NCBI GenBank assembly: GCA_020847775.1
Contig: JADLBI010000228.1
Coordinates: 1-10,156, forward strand
From: Opitutaceae bacterium
GTDB lineage: Bacteria > Verrucomicrobiota > Verrucomicrobiia > Opitutales > Opitutaceae
Reading direction: 5' to 3'
DNA: 10,156 nt
Position numbers and translations under genes: made by a program. Every line of letters starts with the position of its first letter. The stretch's first letter is position 1. The notes beneath the pieces were generated by a model. That model was not told where the DNA came from and did no database searches. It saw only the letters and a list, made by a program, of their open reading frames with translations. Positions 1-7,692 of this stretch are shown here, in pieces.

Positions 1-630
1 ATCGAGCTGGTTGACCAAGGTCTCGATGCGCTGGAGGTTGCTGACCGAATCGGTGATGAGCGCGGAGTTGGCCTTGTCGAAAATAACCGGCGGGCTGCCC
101 GCCGCGGGATTGAGCAAGCCGGCGACTTGCGGCATAAATTCGCCGACTCGCAGAAAGCTCAGCTGGTAGAGCTTGCTGGCCACGCGGCCGCTCGGCGGCA
201 GCTTGAGCGTCGAGCCTTCGATCAGCTCCGGCGCCTCGGACTTCGCGGCGTTGAGCGGCGTGACTTTGAAAAAGCGTTCGCCGAGTGGGGTGACCGCGAT
301 GCCATTGAGGTTGAGCAATGTCTCGACCGCCTGAATCGCCTCGGCCTTGGTGACCTTGTGCTTGAGTTGCAGCGAGAGGGAGAGCGCCGGGAGATTTTGC
401 GGCCGCAAAATGGAACGGCCCGTCCATATCTCCAACAGCCCTAGCATCGCGTCCACATCGGCGCCGGGAACGTTGATCGGGCCGATTAGCTCAGCACTCG
501 CGGTGAGCGTCGGATTCGCGACCGCCACGGCGGGGGCCTCCGCCTCCGCCGCAGACACGGTTTGCGTGGGCCACACCAAGCCGAGAGCGACCAAGGAGGC
601 GGTAACGGAAAGCAGTGTGCCGAATTTCAT
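1..630 (-). CDS. GspD-like secretin, N-terminal part (cut by window edge)
   Basis: Reading from the ATG at 630-628, 210 codons stay open to the window edge, so only the N-terminal part is present. Residues 1-28 look like a Sec signal peptide: Lys near the N-terminus, a hydrophobic core, then a VSA-A cleavage site. Residues about 50-127 (INVPGADVDAMLGLLEIWTG, ending at FKVTPLN) fit the N0/STN domain of secretins. Residues about 149-210, from VASKLYQLSFL through FDKANSALITD to IETLVNQLD, fit a repeated secretin N-domain. The product would be an outer-membrane secretin of a type II secretion or type IV pilus-like machine. The membrane-embedded C-terminal domain lies outside the window, so the exact system cannot be told. 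No convincing Shine-Dalgarno sequence precedes the ATG. It lies on the same strand as the isomerase gene, 116 bp downstream of it, and probably forms its own unit. The family call is fairly sure; the GspD subtype is inferred. Confidence 0.82.
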   Translation of the reverse strand, partial: MKFGTLLSVTASLVALGLVWPTQTVSAAEAEAPAVAVANPTLTASAELIGPINVPGADVDAMLGLLEIWTGRSILRPQNLPALSLSLQLKHKVTKAEAIQAVETLLNLNGIAVTPLGERFFKVTPLNAAKSEAPELIEGSTLKLPPSGRVASKLYQLSFLRVGEFMPQVAGLLNPAAGSPPVIFDKANSALITDSVSNLQRIETLVNQLD

Positions 631-689
631 GCCGCGAATAGGGATAGGGGATTCCCACCAACGGGATTGGCAACCCGAAAATAGGGCGA

Positions 690-707
690 CGCGCCATCCG
701 TGGCGCG
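690..707 (-). terminator. possible weak terminator after the isomerase gene
   Basis: A perfect 7-bp inverted repeat (CGCGCCA, loop TCCG, TGGCGCG) lies between the isomerase stop and the secretin start. Read on the minus strand, it is followed about 8 bases later by a short CTATTTT run rather than an immediate T tract. It may end the isomerase transcript or simply be a leader hairpin. Confidence 0.35.
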
Positions 708-746
708 CCTTGTTGTCGGCGCGCCGAGAAAACTCGCGCGACGGTT

Positions 747-2174
747 TCACCCCACGCGAATGGTTTCCAAGCCGAGCAGCGCGCCGAGTTTTTCCAGTCG
801 GTCGGTCACGTGGCCGACGCCGACGGCGCAGTGGTGCGCCGGGCCGTGGCGGTTCCAACGCTCGACAAACTCGCGCGCGCCGCAGGCGAAGCGGTAACGG
901 CTGTTGGTGTTGCCGATCTCGAGGATCGGGCCGGGCACCGATTCCGCCTCGGCGCAAAGCAGCGCGAGTTTACCGCCGGTCGTCTCGATGACCGACAGCA
1001 GCGTGACCGGGCCGTGCCGCACGGCCATCTCAACCGAGACGCCGCGCCCAACCTTGCCGTGGTAAACATCGAGTGGACGCACTTTGGTCTTGCCCTGCGC
1101 GATGGCGAGGTGGCCAGGCCCGTCGTGGCCCATGAGCACCACGTCGTCCTTGAAGTCCATCGCATAATATTCGGTGAACGAGCCGCCGACGCCGAGCAGG
1201 TCCATGATCTTCATCGCCTGCGCATTCTTGACCTCGTATTCGCCGGCCACGGGCACGCCGCGCGCGGTGAGCAGCGAAGTGCCGAGGATGATCGAGGCCA
1301 TCGTGGCCTCGTTTTCGGCGACGCCCGTGCCCTTGTAATAATACGCCAGTGAGCCAAGCCGGTGGTGCGCGACCATGCGGTCCAGCGCGACCGAAGTGCG
1401 CGCGGCCTCGCGCAGATCGACTTCCGCGCATTCGGGCTGCACCTCGAAGACCGAGCGAAACTCCGTCACCCGTGACGTGATAGCGGAATCCGCGACCTCG
1501 CGGCGCAAGGCGGAGAGTTCGTCCACTTCGAGGATCTCGATATGGGTGCCGAAGGTCGCGCATTGCATCGTCGTGTCGGAATAAATGTCGAGCATGCCGC
1601 TGTAATAATGCCCCATCAGGCCGAGGCGGTTGCCATACATCGCGGCCGCCGCGCGCGCGGCCTCGACCCACGCGTCCACCTCGCGCCAGCAGGCGTCGCC
1701 CTCGTCGAGCACGCCCGTGATTTGGTGAAACCGCACGCCGGCGCGCTTGAACACGTTGGCGATCTCTGGCACCGGGCACGCCGCGCAGTGCGCCAGCCAA
1801 TCGCCCGTCATCTTCGTGCGGTCGCCGAGGCGATTGAAGGTCGCGTAATCAATCGCCGCGGCGGGCTGCAGATTGAGGATGATGACCGGCACCCTCGCCC
1901 GCAGCACCACCGGCAGCACGGTGGACGAAAGCGCGTAGGTGGTAACGTGCAGGAAAATCACGTCCACGTCGGCCTGGCGAAACTCCCGCCCCGCCGCGTA
2001 AGCGCGCTCCGGGTTGTCCACGAGGCCGAGGTTGACGACCTCGACGCCGTCGCGGGCGAGTTTTTGCGCGACACGGCCGACGTAGCCTTCCAGCCGCTCC
2101 TTTAATCCGGCAAACTGCGGCCAATACGCGTCCAAACCGATGCCAAAAAGTCCAATCTTGAGCGGGGTGGTCAT
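747..2174 (-). CDS. L-fucose/L-arabinose isomerase family protein
   Basis: This 475-residue protein belongs to the arabinose/fucose isomerase fold, whose members interconvert aldoses and ketoses with a divalent metal, usually Mn2+, in the cytoplasm. The N-terminus (KIGLFGIGLDAYWPQF) is typical of the branch often annotated as L-fucose or L-arabinose isomerase. Four motifs line up with the catalytic Glu-Glu-His-His set of L-arabinose isomerase: AGEYE (Glu312), GGSFTEYY (Glu335), LMGHDG (His350) and GPAHH (His447/448). The spacing is close to that of E. coli AraA. Length also fits the family, about 470-500. I chose the ATG at 2174-2172 because homology begins at MTTPLKIGLF; an upstream ATG at 2243 would add 23 unconvincing residues. 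No Shine-Dalgarno is visible. No sugar kinase, aldolase or transporter lies next to it, so the substrate cannot be named. It is divergent from the Rrf2-type regulator gene, but a regulatory link is not indicated. Confidence 0.85.
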   Translation of the reverse strand: MTTPLKIGLFGIGLDAYWPQFAGLKERLEGYVGRVAQKLARDGVEVVNLGLVDNPERAYAAGREFRQADVDVIFLHVTTYALSSTVLPVVLRARVPVIILNLQPAAAIDYATFNRLGDRTKMTGDWLAHCAACPVPEIANVFKRAGVRFHQITGVLDEGDACWREVDAWVEAARAAAAMYGNRLGLMGHYYSGMLDIYSDTTMQCATFGTHIEILEVDELSALRREVADSAITSRVTEFRSVFEVQPECAEVDLREAARTSVALDRMVAHHRLGSLAYYYKGTGVAENEATMASIILGTSLLTARGVPVAGEYEVKNAQAMKIMDLLGVGGSFTEYYAMDFKDDVVLMGHDGPGHLAIAQGKTKVRPLDVYHGKVGRGVSVEMAVRHGPVTLLSVIETTGGKLALLCAEAESVPGPILEIGNTNSRYRFACGAREFVERWNRHGPAHHCAVGVGHVTDRLEKLGALLGLETIRVG

Positions 2175-2284
2175 GAGGCGATCAACCAAAACACTTTTCG
2201 CCCACGCCGAAAGCCCAATCACGCCGCGTTTAGGTCGCATCAAAAATGCGTTGCACCGTCCGCCCCTCTTACTTGACTTATCCA
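2175..2284. promoter_or_regulatory. divergent intergenic region with small inverted repeat
   Basis: This 110-bp gap separates two divergent genes and should carry both promoters. A perfect 5-bp inverted repeat (CGCAT, CAAAA, ATGCG) lies at 2236-2250, near its centre. No -35/-10 pair of good quality and spacing was found on either strand. The repeat is short enough to be chance. Confidence 0.25.
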
Positions 2285-2698
2285 GTGAAGATTTCCGTCA
2301 AAGTGGATTACGCCTGCCGGGTGCTCGCTGAGATGGCCCGGATGCACGGCAGCGGCCAGCTCGCGCAAATCGATCACCTCGCCAAGATCGAGGCCGTGCC
2401 CACCAATTTCCTCGCGCAAATCCTCGGCGAACTACGCAACGGCGGGCTCATCACCAGCAAGCGCGGCATCCAAGGCGGCTACGCCCTCGCCCGTTCCCCC
2501 GAGCAAATCTCCCTCCACGACATCATGCGCATCATCGAGGGCGACTTCATCGAACTCAGTGGCAACCACGCCGGCCAAAGCGGTCGCCGCATGAAAGAAA
2601 TCTGGAACGAGCTGCGCGCCGCCCTCGATGACAAAGCCAAGAGCTACACCCTCGACACCTTCATCGCCCGCCAAGCCGGCGAAATGTATCACATATGA
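2285..2698 (+). CDS. Rrf2 family transcriptional regulator, CymR-like
   Basis: A 137-residue winged-helix repressor of the Rrf2 family. Residues 1-85 form the DNA-binding domain, with the family's NFLAQILGELRNGGLITSKR recognition segment at 41-60 and a GGYALA wing (64-69). The C-terminal half lacks the three closely spaced cysteines that bind the Fe-S cluster in IscR and NsrR; the only cysteine is Cys11. It therefore belongs to the cluster-free type. From memory, length, the MKIS start, the TLD segment near the C-terminus and the ending MYHI all resemble Bacillus subtilis CymR (138 residues, ending MFYI), the master repressor of cysteine metabolism. I chose GTG at 2285 because Rrf2 proteins start at this point; an ATG at 2246 would add 13 residues unlike the family. 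Its location directly before cysK and the serine acetyltransferase gene supports a role in cysteine control. Family call is firm; the CymR-like role is inferred. Confidence 0.88.
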   Translation: MKISVKVDYACRVLAEMARMHGSGQLAQIDHLAKIEAVPTNFLAQILGELRNGGLITSKRGIQGGYALARSPEQISLHDIMRIIEGDFIELSGNHAGQSGRRMKEIWNELRAALDDKAKSYTLDTFIARQAGEMYHI

Positions 2699-2795
2699 TC
2701 GCGTCTCAGTCCGCACTGGGTAATTTGGCACATCTTGTTGATCATCTGCTCTTCACGCCTCTCCATCCAAGATGACACGAAAAACCACGCCAAGA

Positions 2796-2829
2796 ACTTG
2801 ACCACACCCGCCAATTAATTCCTTATATT
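2796..2829 (+). promoter_or_regulatory. candidate cysK promoter
   Basis: A TTGACC box at 2798-2803 and a TATATT box at 2824-2829 resemble -35 and -10 elements, but the 20-bp spacer is longer than ideal. If used, transcription would begin within a few bases of the cysK ATG at 2834, giving a nearly leaderless message. The AT-rich stretch AATTAATTCC lies between the boxes and could hold a regulator site; on the minus strand it reads GGAATTAATT. The rest of the 135-bp gap after the regulator gene shows no terminator. Confidence 0.35.
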
Positions 2830-2833
2830 CTCC

Positions 2834-3787
<954 letters not shown>

Positions 3788-3830
3788 GGCAAGGCAGGAT
3801 CGCTGATCCCGCTTGCGTAATGAGTCACCC

Positions 3831-3858
3831 AAAGGCGCGGCCCACCCCGCGCCTTTTT
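3831..3858 (+). terminator. rho-independent terminator of cysK
   Basis: A perfect 10-bp stem (AAAGGCGCGG with CCGCGCCTTT) encloses a six-base loop (CCCACC). Five T residues end the structure at 3854-3858. It lies 43 bp after the cysK stop and is the classic form of an intrinsic terminator. Confidence 0.9.
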
Positions 3859-3893
3859 CTCGCCCCACGCAAAACACCTCGAAATCCCTCTCC

Positions 3894-3930
3894 TCGACCG
3901 ACCCCGTTTGTAACGTATTATGTTACAAAC
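3894..3930 (+). promoter_or_regulatory. candidate promoter with overlapping operator before the acetyltransferase gene
   Basis: A perfect 9-bp inverted repeat, GTTTGTAAC-N7-GTTACAAAC, spans 3906-3930. Its centre contains TATTAT (3916-3921), a five-of-six match to the -10 box. A TCGACC box at 3894-3899, 16 bp upstream, could be the -35 element. A repressor dimer on this dyad would cover the -10 region. The dyad is seen directly; the promoter and repressor roles are inferred. It lies 146 bp before the serine acetyltransferase start, after the cysK terminator. Confidence 0.55.
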
Positions 3931-3964
3931 TGAGTTGGCGTCGTGGCGCGGCCGCGGCGGTAGG

Positions 3965-4022
3965 GCCCGGTCTTCGGTCGGGCAAGTAGGGAGCGGTTGT
4001 CCTCAACCGCCCCCCACCTTTT
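3965..4022 (+). repeat. double-hairpin leader, possible intergenic repeat element
   Basis: Two hairpins stand in a row in the gap between cysK and the acetyltransferase gene. The first pairs GCCCG (3965-3969) with CGGGC (3979-3983). The second pairs GCGGTTG (3993-3999) with CAACCGC (4004-4010) around a TCCT loop, and is followed by a C-rich run and then TTTT at 4019-4022. In a transcript from the 3916 promoter, both would be in the 5' leader. The GC-rich paired layout could instead be a REP-like intergenic repeat. The sequence alone cannot decide between an attenuator and a repeat. Confidence 0.45.
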
Positions 4023-4076
4023 AATACGCACCCGCGCATTGCGAAACATTGCGACCACCCCATAGTTCGCTCCTTC

Positions 4077-4979
4077 GTGAACCTCGACGACATCAAGCAA
4101 GCGTTGCTCGACTCCTATGAGCGCGATGGCGGCATCAACCATCTCGACGGCGTCAATCTGCCTACGCAGGACTCGGTCCAGCAGCTCGCGTCGGATTACA
4201 TGCATCTGATTTTCCCGGGGTTTTTCGAGGCCACCGGGCTCGCGAAACACGATGTGCCCGCCTTGGTCGGCGATTTACTCCACCGCGTCGAGACGCGCCT
4301 GCGGACCGAAATCGAAAAGAGTCTGCGCTTCGCCAAGGTCGCCGATCCAGCCGCCCGGGCGCGGCAACTTACCATGGCCACCCTCGACAAACTGCCCGGG
4401 CTGCGCCAGATCATCAAAACCGACGTGGATGCCGCCTTCGAGGGCGACCCGGCGGCCGGCAGCATCGAGGAAATCATCCTCGCCTACCCCTGTGTGCTCT
4501 CCATCTCGCTGCAACGCTTTGCCCACGTGCTCTACACGCTGGGGGTGCCGCTGCTGCCACGCATGTTGACGGAATACGGCCACGAGCGCACCGGCTCGGA
4601 CCTGCACCCCGGCGCGACGATCGGTTCGCACTTCTTCATCGATCACGGCACGGGCGTCGTCGTCGGCGAAACCTCCGTGCTCGGTTCGCACGTCAAACTT
4701 TACCAGGGCGTCGCGCTGATCGCGCGTTCCACCTCCGGCGGCCAAGCTCTGAAGGGACAAAAACGCCACCCTTCGCTGGAGGATCGCGTGACAGTTTATG
4801 CCAGCACCACCATCATGGGAGGCGACACGATCATCGGCGCGGGTTCGACCATCGGCGGCAACGTCTTCGTCACGCAATCCGTGCCCAAGCGCTCACTCGT
4901 CTTGATGCAGGAGCAAAGCCTCAAGGTGCTGGCCAAGGACCAACACGCGCGCTCGGACCCGCACGATTGGACCATCTGA
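4077..4979 (+). CDS. serine O-acetyltransferase, EpsC/CysE-like
   Basis: A 300-residue acetyltransferase that makes O-acetyl-L-serine from serine and acetyl-CoA, the first committed step of cysteine synthesis. Residues about 1-170 form the helical N-terminal domain. From about 171 the left-handed beta-helix of hexapeptide repeats begins (HPGATIG, IDHGTGVVVGE, VKLYQGV, IIGAGSTIGG). Catalytic residues align with E. coli CysE: Asp175 in SDLHP, His190 in IDHGTG and His231 in KRHPSL. The C-terminal tail is unlike CysE's, lacking the AGVPA-type acetyl-CoA segment, but the chain ends in Trp-Thr-Ile. A terminal isoleucine is what inserts into the CysK active site in known cysteine synthase complexes, so pairing with the neighbouring CysK is likely. 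Start is GTG at 4077, without a Shine-Dalgarno; the frame is open upstream, so a longer form cannot be excluded. It converges with the cytochrome-like gene, only 7 bp away. Confidence 0.92.
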   Translation: MNLDDIKQALLDSYERDGGINHLDGVNLPTQDSVQQLASDYMHLIFPGFFEATGLAKHDVPALVGDLLHRVETRLRTEIEKSLRFAKVADPAARARQLTMATLDKLPGLRQIIKTDVDAAFEGDPAAGSIEEIILAYPCVLSISLQRFAHVLYTLGVPLLPRMLTEYGHERTGSDLHPGATIGSHFFIDHGTGVVVGETSVLGSHVKLYQGVALIARSTSGGQALKGQKRHPSLEDRVTVYASTTIMGGDTIIGAGSTIGGNVFVTQSVPKRSLVLMQEQSLKVLAKDQHARSDPHDWTI

Positions 4980-4997
4980 ACCGCGTTTAATCGCGGT
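4980..4997. terminator. possible bidirectional terminator hairpin between convergent genes
   Basis: A perfect 6-bp stem (ACCGCG with CGCGGT) encloses TTTAAT. It begins directly after the acetyltransferase stop, and its loop carries the stop codon of the opposite-strand gene. No real T tract follows on either strand, so termination may be weak. Confidence 0.4.
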
Positions 4998-5466
4998 CCA
5001 CTTTATAGACCTTGTGCCCGTCGCGCTGCACGCCGCGCAATTCGCGCACCAGCCCCTCGGCGGCGGGGTTGTCACCCGCGGCTAGCGCGGCGTCGAGCTG
5101 TCGCAACGCAGTGAGTAATTTATCCATCTGCTCGTGATAGCCTGATAGAAACTTCTCGCGGTCTGCTTCGGGTATCTCAGCCAGTTTTTCCGGCTGTAGC
5201 GCGCGCGCCTTCTCGGCGCCGGTAATCATCTCGGCCACAAGCTCGCGCGACGCGGCGTTCTGCTCGGTCAGCGCCACTTGGCGGCGCAGGTTGCGAAACG
5301 CGCTGTTCATGTGGTCCATCCACTTGCCGAGCTCAGTGGTCTCATGTTTTCCTTGCGCCGGTGCGTCTTGCGGGGGCGCGGGCGGGGTCGGCTCGGTCTG
5401 CGCCGTCAGATCTGCGGTCAGCATCGCGGCCAAAATCAACCCACCCCATACGCGTGCGAATTTCAT
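4987..5466 (-). CDS. cytochrome b562-like exported protein
   Basis: A 159-residue protein starting at the ATG at 5466-5464. Residues 1-23 are a signal peptide (hydrophobic GGLILAAML, then ADLTAQ). A Pro/Ala/Gln-rich linker covers about 24-40. Residues 44-159 are helical and align by eye with the four-helix bundle of E. coli cytochrome b562. Met50 (or Met53) in the first helix and His151 in the last helix (RDGHKVYK) sit where the b562 haem ligands Met7 and His102 lie. The region between, with AEKARALQPEKL followed by a Phe-rich helix, matches the order of the b562 helices. There is no CxxCH, so haem would be bound non-covalently in the periplasm. An electron-transfer or haem-linked role is likely, but no redox partner is nearby. 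An in-frame ATG at 5508 would add 14 residues before the signal peptide and was not used. If haem is not bound, this would be a helical periplasmic protein of unknown role. Confidence 0.7.
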   Translation of the reverse strand: MKFARVWGGLILAAMLTADLTAQTEPTPPAPPQDAPAQGKHETTELGKWMDHMNSAFRNLRRQVALTEQNAASRELVAEMITGAEKARALQPEKLAEIPEADREKFLSGYHEQMDKLLTALRQLDAALAAGDNPAAEGLVRELRGVQRDGHKVYKVDRD

Positions 5467-5553
5467 GGTCGGGCAGCCTGCCCGGCGCAGGTCGGGAGGC
5501 AACGGCAAACTTGCGCTCGGATTTTCCTACCGTGGCATAAACGGAACCTGCGC

Positions 5554-5582
5554 TTGAGCTCGCCCGCTTTGGACATTATTTT
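5554..5582 (+). promoter_or_regulatory. candidate promoter of the beta-helix gene
   Basis: TTGAGC (5554-5559) and TATTTT (5577-5582), each four of six to consensus, are separated by an ideal 17 bp. Transcription would begin only a few bases before the GTG at 5593. The match is moderate and could be chance. Confidence 0.35.
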
Positions 5583-5592
5583 TCCTCCCGTC

Positions 5593-6801
5593 GTGACTAC
5601 CCGTCTGTTTGTTGCAACGCTCGTCCTACTCGGTGCCCTGCCCGGGCACGGGCGGCCTGCGACCGCGCAACTCGACGAATCCCTCCTCGATCCGGCCTAC
5701 CCAGAGATGCGGTTGTGGGCGGCAGCTGGAGCTAATCTGCCGGTTCCGGGACTGGCGAGCCGCACTGAGATTCGCTTGCGGCCGGGTGAAGACTTGGCCG
5801 CCGCTGTCGCCGTGCCCAACCGCATCGTGCGGCTCGAGGCGGGTGTTTATCGGGTCACAGACGCCGTGGTGTTTGCGGATAACGTCATATTGCGCGGGGC
5901 GAGCCCATTTCAAACCAAGCTCATTCTCAAAATGCGTGGTGAGCGGCCCACCGCCACCAAGGGCAAACCCTTGCCATGGACAACCGGCCTGCTCCTCGAA
6001 AACATTTCTGGTAGCGGTGTCGAAAATCTGTCCGTTCAGTTCGAAGAGAGAAGCATCAATGCGCTCAACCTGGTGCGCAGTCCCAATGATGACAGCAATC
6101 AGCAACAGCAGGTCGAAGGCAGCTTCCCCCCGCCGCCCGATCCACGGCTGCGCGCGCGCGGCTATGTTGACGATCCCGACGGCCAAAAAGACTTGCACGT
6201 GGTCGCCGTGCGCTTTTCCGGCAGCCGTCAATGCTGGCTCGCCAATGTCGTCATCCGCAACAGTGGCCAGCATCCGATTCTCCTCGAATCCTCCAACCAC
6301 CTCACCCTTCAAAACGTGGAGGTATCCGGCACCTACAACAAGGGCGCGGATTCCGGCAGCCTACGCATCAGTGGCTGCGAATACTGCTTGCTCTCCGGTC
6401 TCACCGTGGCCGACATCAACCACGTGAGCCTCGGCAACGACAGCTTCGGCCACCCCAGCCGCTTCAATGTCATCCAAGACTCGCGCCTCGCGGTGGACCT
6501 GCGGATCCGCGATCCCGAAACTAGCGGCAACCTGATTCAAGGTTGCGAAATCGCCGTGCCCGCCTGGCATAGCTTCCCGCCGATCTCTCTCGACTGGGAT
6601 GGCGCCAAGCCTATTTCCGCTCAACCCAACGTGCTCTATTTCTGCACCATCACGCGCGATTTCATCACCGAACGCTCGCGCTTCAGTATCGCGGACAACC
6701 CCAACCAAGTGTATCAAATTCGCGCCAACAGCGCGACGCGCGGCAACGTCGAGGTGCTCGGCCCCGCGCCGAAATATTCCACTCTCCGCCCAGTGCGCTG
6801 A
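5593..6801 (+). CDS. exported right-handed beta-helix-like protein
   Basis: A 402-residue protein beginning with a signal peptide (hydrophobic FVATLVLLGALPG, then ATAQ at 23-26). The body is rich in short beta-strand turns of the kind found in right-handed parallel beta-helix proteins. Examples are NRIVRLEAGVYRV (76-88), DNVILRGASP (96-105), GVENLSVQF (142-150), NHLTLQNVEVSG (235-246) and CEYCLLSGLTVADI (262-275). The first of these, with GVYRV followed by VILRG, resembles the start of pectate lyase- and glycosidase-type helices. No specific catalytic signature was recognised, so an enzyme function is only suggested. A low-complexity loop at about 165-190, with QQQQ and PPPP runs, interrupts the coils. 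The start is GTG at 5593, because residues upstream in the open frame look like the antisense of the neighbouring cytochrome gene. It is divergent from that gene. The methyltransferase gene follows 57 bp later. Confidence 0.7.
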   Translation: MTTRLFVATLVLLGALPGHGRPATAQLDESLLDPAYPEMRLWAAAGANLPVPGLASRTEIRLRPGEDLAAAVAVPNRIVRLEAGVYRVTDAVVFADNVILRGASPFQTKLILKMRGERPTATKGKPLPWTTGLLLENISGSGVENLSVQFEERSINALNLVRSPNDDSNQQQQVEGSFPPPPDPRLRARGYVDDPDGQKDLHVVAVRFSGSRQCWLANVVIRNSGQHPILLESSNHLTLQNVEVSGTYNKGADSGSLRISGCEYCLLSGLTVADINHVSLGNDSFGHPSRFNVIQDSRLAVDLRIRDPETSGNLIQGCEIAVPAWHSFPPISLDWDGAKPISAQPNVLYFCTITRDFITERSRFSIADNPNQVYQIRANSATRGNVEVLGPAPKYSTLRPVR

Positions 6802-6858
6802 GCACGCACGGACTCTCCGCTTGCGCCGCCGCGAGTTCTCCCGCACTGGTTGGGCCGG

Positions 6859-7692
6859 ATGCGCCCGCTCTACGATTTCAGCCAGCTCACCCCCTCCCGC
6901 ACACTCGCGCCCCACGACGGCATGATCTCACCGGGACTCGAAGACCAATACTTCGACATAGGTCGCCGCGCCCTCGAATTGGTGCATTTTTCCAGCGTCC
7001 TCTGCGACAAGCCGCACTACCCCAACATCCTCGACCTGCCCTGCGGCCACGGCCGCGTCCTGCGCTGGCTGCGCGCGCACTACCCCTACGCCAAGATCAC
7101 CGCCTGCGATCTCGATCGCGACGGCGTGGATTTCTGCGCCAAGACCTTCGACGCCGAGCCGGTTTATTCGGAAATCAACCTGCGCCAACTGCCCTTCGAC
7201 GCGCGGTTCGATCTGATCTGGGTCGGCTCGTTGCTCACGCACCTCCCGCAGCCCCGCTGGCTCGCCGCGCTCGATAGCTTCATTCGCTGGACCAAAGACT
7301 GCGGCGTCATCGTGTTTAGCGTGCAAGGTCGCACCGTCCCGAGCCTGCTCGCGCGAGGTCGCCGCAACGTCGCGGAAAATATCGACAAACCCGCGCTCCT
7401 CGAAGCCTTCGCGCAAACCGGCTTCGCCTACCAACGCTATTTTGAAAGCACGCCCGAAGCAGACTACGGCCTCACCGTCACCTCTCCCGAATGGCTCATG
7501 CGCGTGCTGCAACGCTATCCCGACGTCATCATGCGCGCTTACCTCGAGGAAGCTTGGGGCATGCAAGACATCGTCATTCTCTACAAAAAAGCCGGCCACT
7601 TCGAACCCCTCCTTGGAGTCCCCGAAACACCACTGCCCGCGCCCGCCGCACCAGCCAACAAAGGCTGGCTCAAGTCGCTTTTTGCCAAGTAA
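6859..7692 (+). CDS. class I SAM-dependent methyltransferase
   Basis: A 277-residue protein with the Rossmann-type methyltransferase fold. Motif I is ILDLPCGHGR (57-66), the acidic residue for the SAM ribose is Asp84 in ACDLD, and the motif IV region is FDLIWVGSLLTHL (117-129). A helix-strand pair after it (CGVIVFSVQG, 148-157) completes the core. The substrate cannot be named. The C-terminus has an odd Pro/Ala linker followed by KGWLKSLFAK, a short amphipathic end that might touch membrane or a partner. I chose the ATG at 6859; a TTG three codons upstream is also possible. The gene lies 57 bp after the beta-helix gene with no terminator between, so they could be co-transcribed. The dioxygenase gene follows 107 bp downstream. 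Confidence 0.85.
   Translation: MRPLYDFSQLTPSRTLAPHDGMISPGLEDQYFDIGRRALELVHFSSVLCDKPHYPNILDLPCGHGRVLRWLRAHYPYAKITACDLDRDGVDFCAKTFDAEPVYSEINLRQLPFDARFDLIWVGSLLTHLPQPRWLAALDSFIRWTKDCGVIVFSVQGRTVPSLLARGRRNVAENIDKPALLEAFAQTGFAYQRYFESTPEADYGLTVTSPEWLMRVLQRYPDVIMRAYLEEAWGMQDIVILYKKAGHFEPLLGVPETPLPAPAAPANKGWLKSLFAK

Noticed and set aside
1542..2105. 187-residue open frame on the plus strand
   Set aside because: His/Arg/Val-rich shadow antisense to the isomerase gene, which has clear catalytic motifs.
2246..2284. Longer start (ATG 2246) for the Rrf2 regulator
   Set aside because: The 13 extra residues do not resemble the family, which begins at the MKIS equivalent encoded from GTG 2285.
4275..4877. 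200-residue open frame on the minus strand
   Set aside because: Antisense shadow of the serine acetyltransferase gene, with no family features.
5278..5592. Open frame extending the beta-helix protein upstream
   Set aside because: It is antisense to the cytochrome-like gene, reads Arg/Cys-rich, and would place the signal peptide inside the protein.
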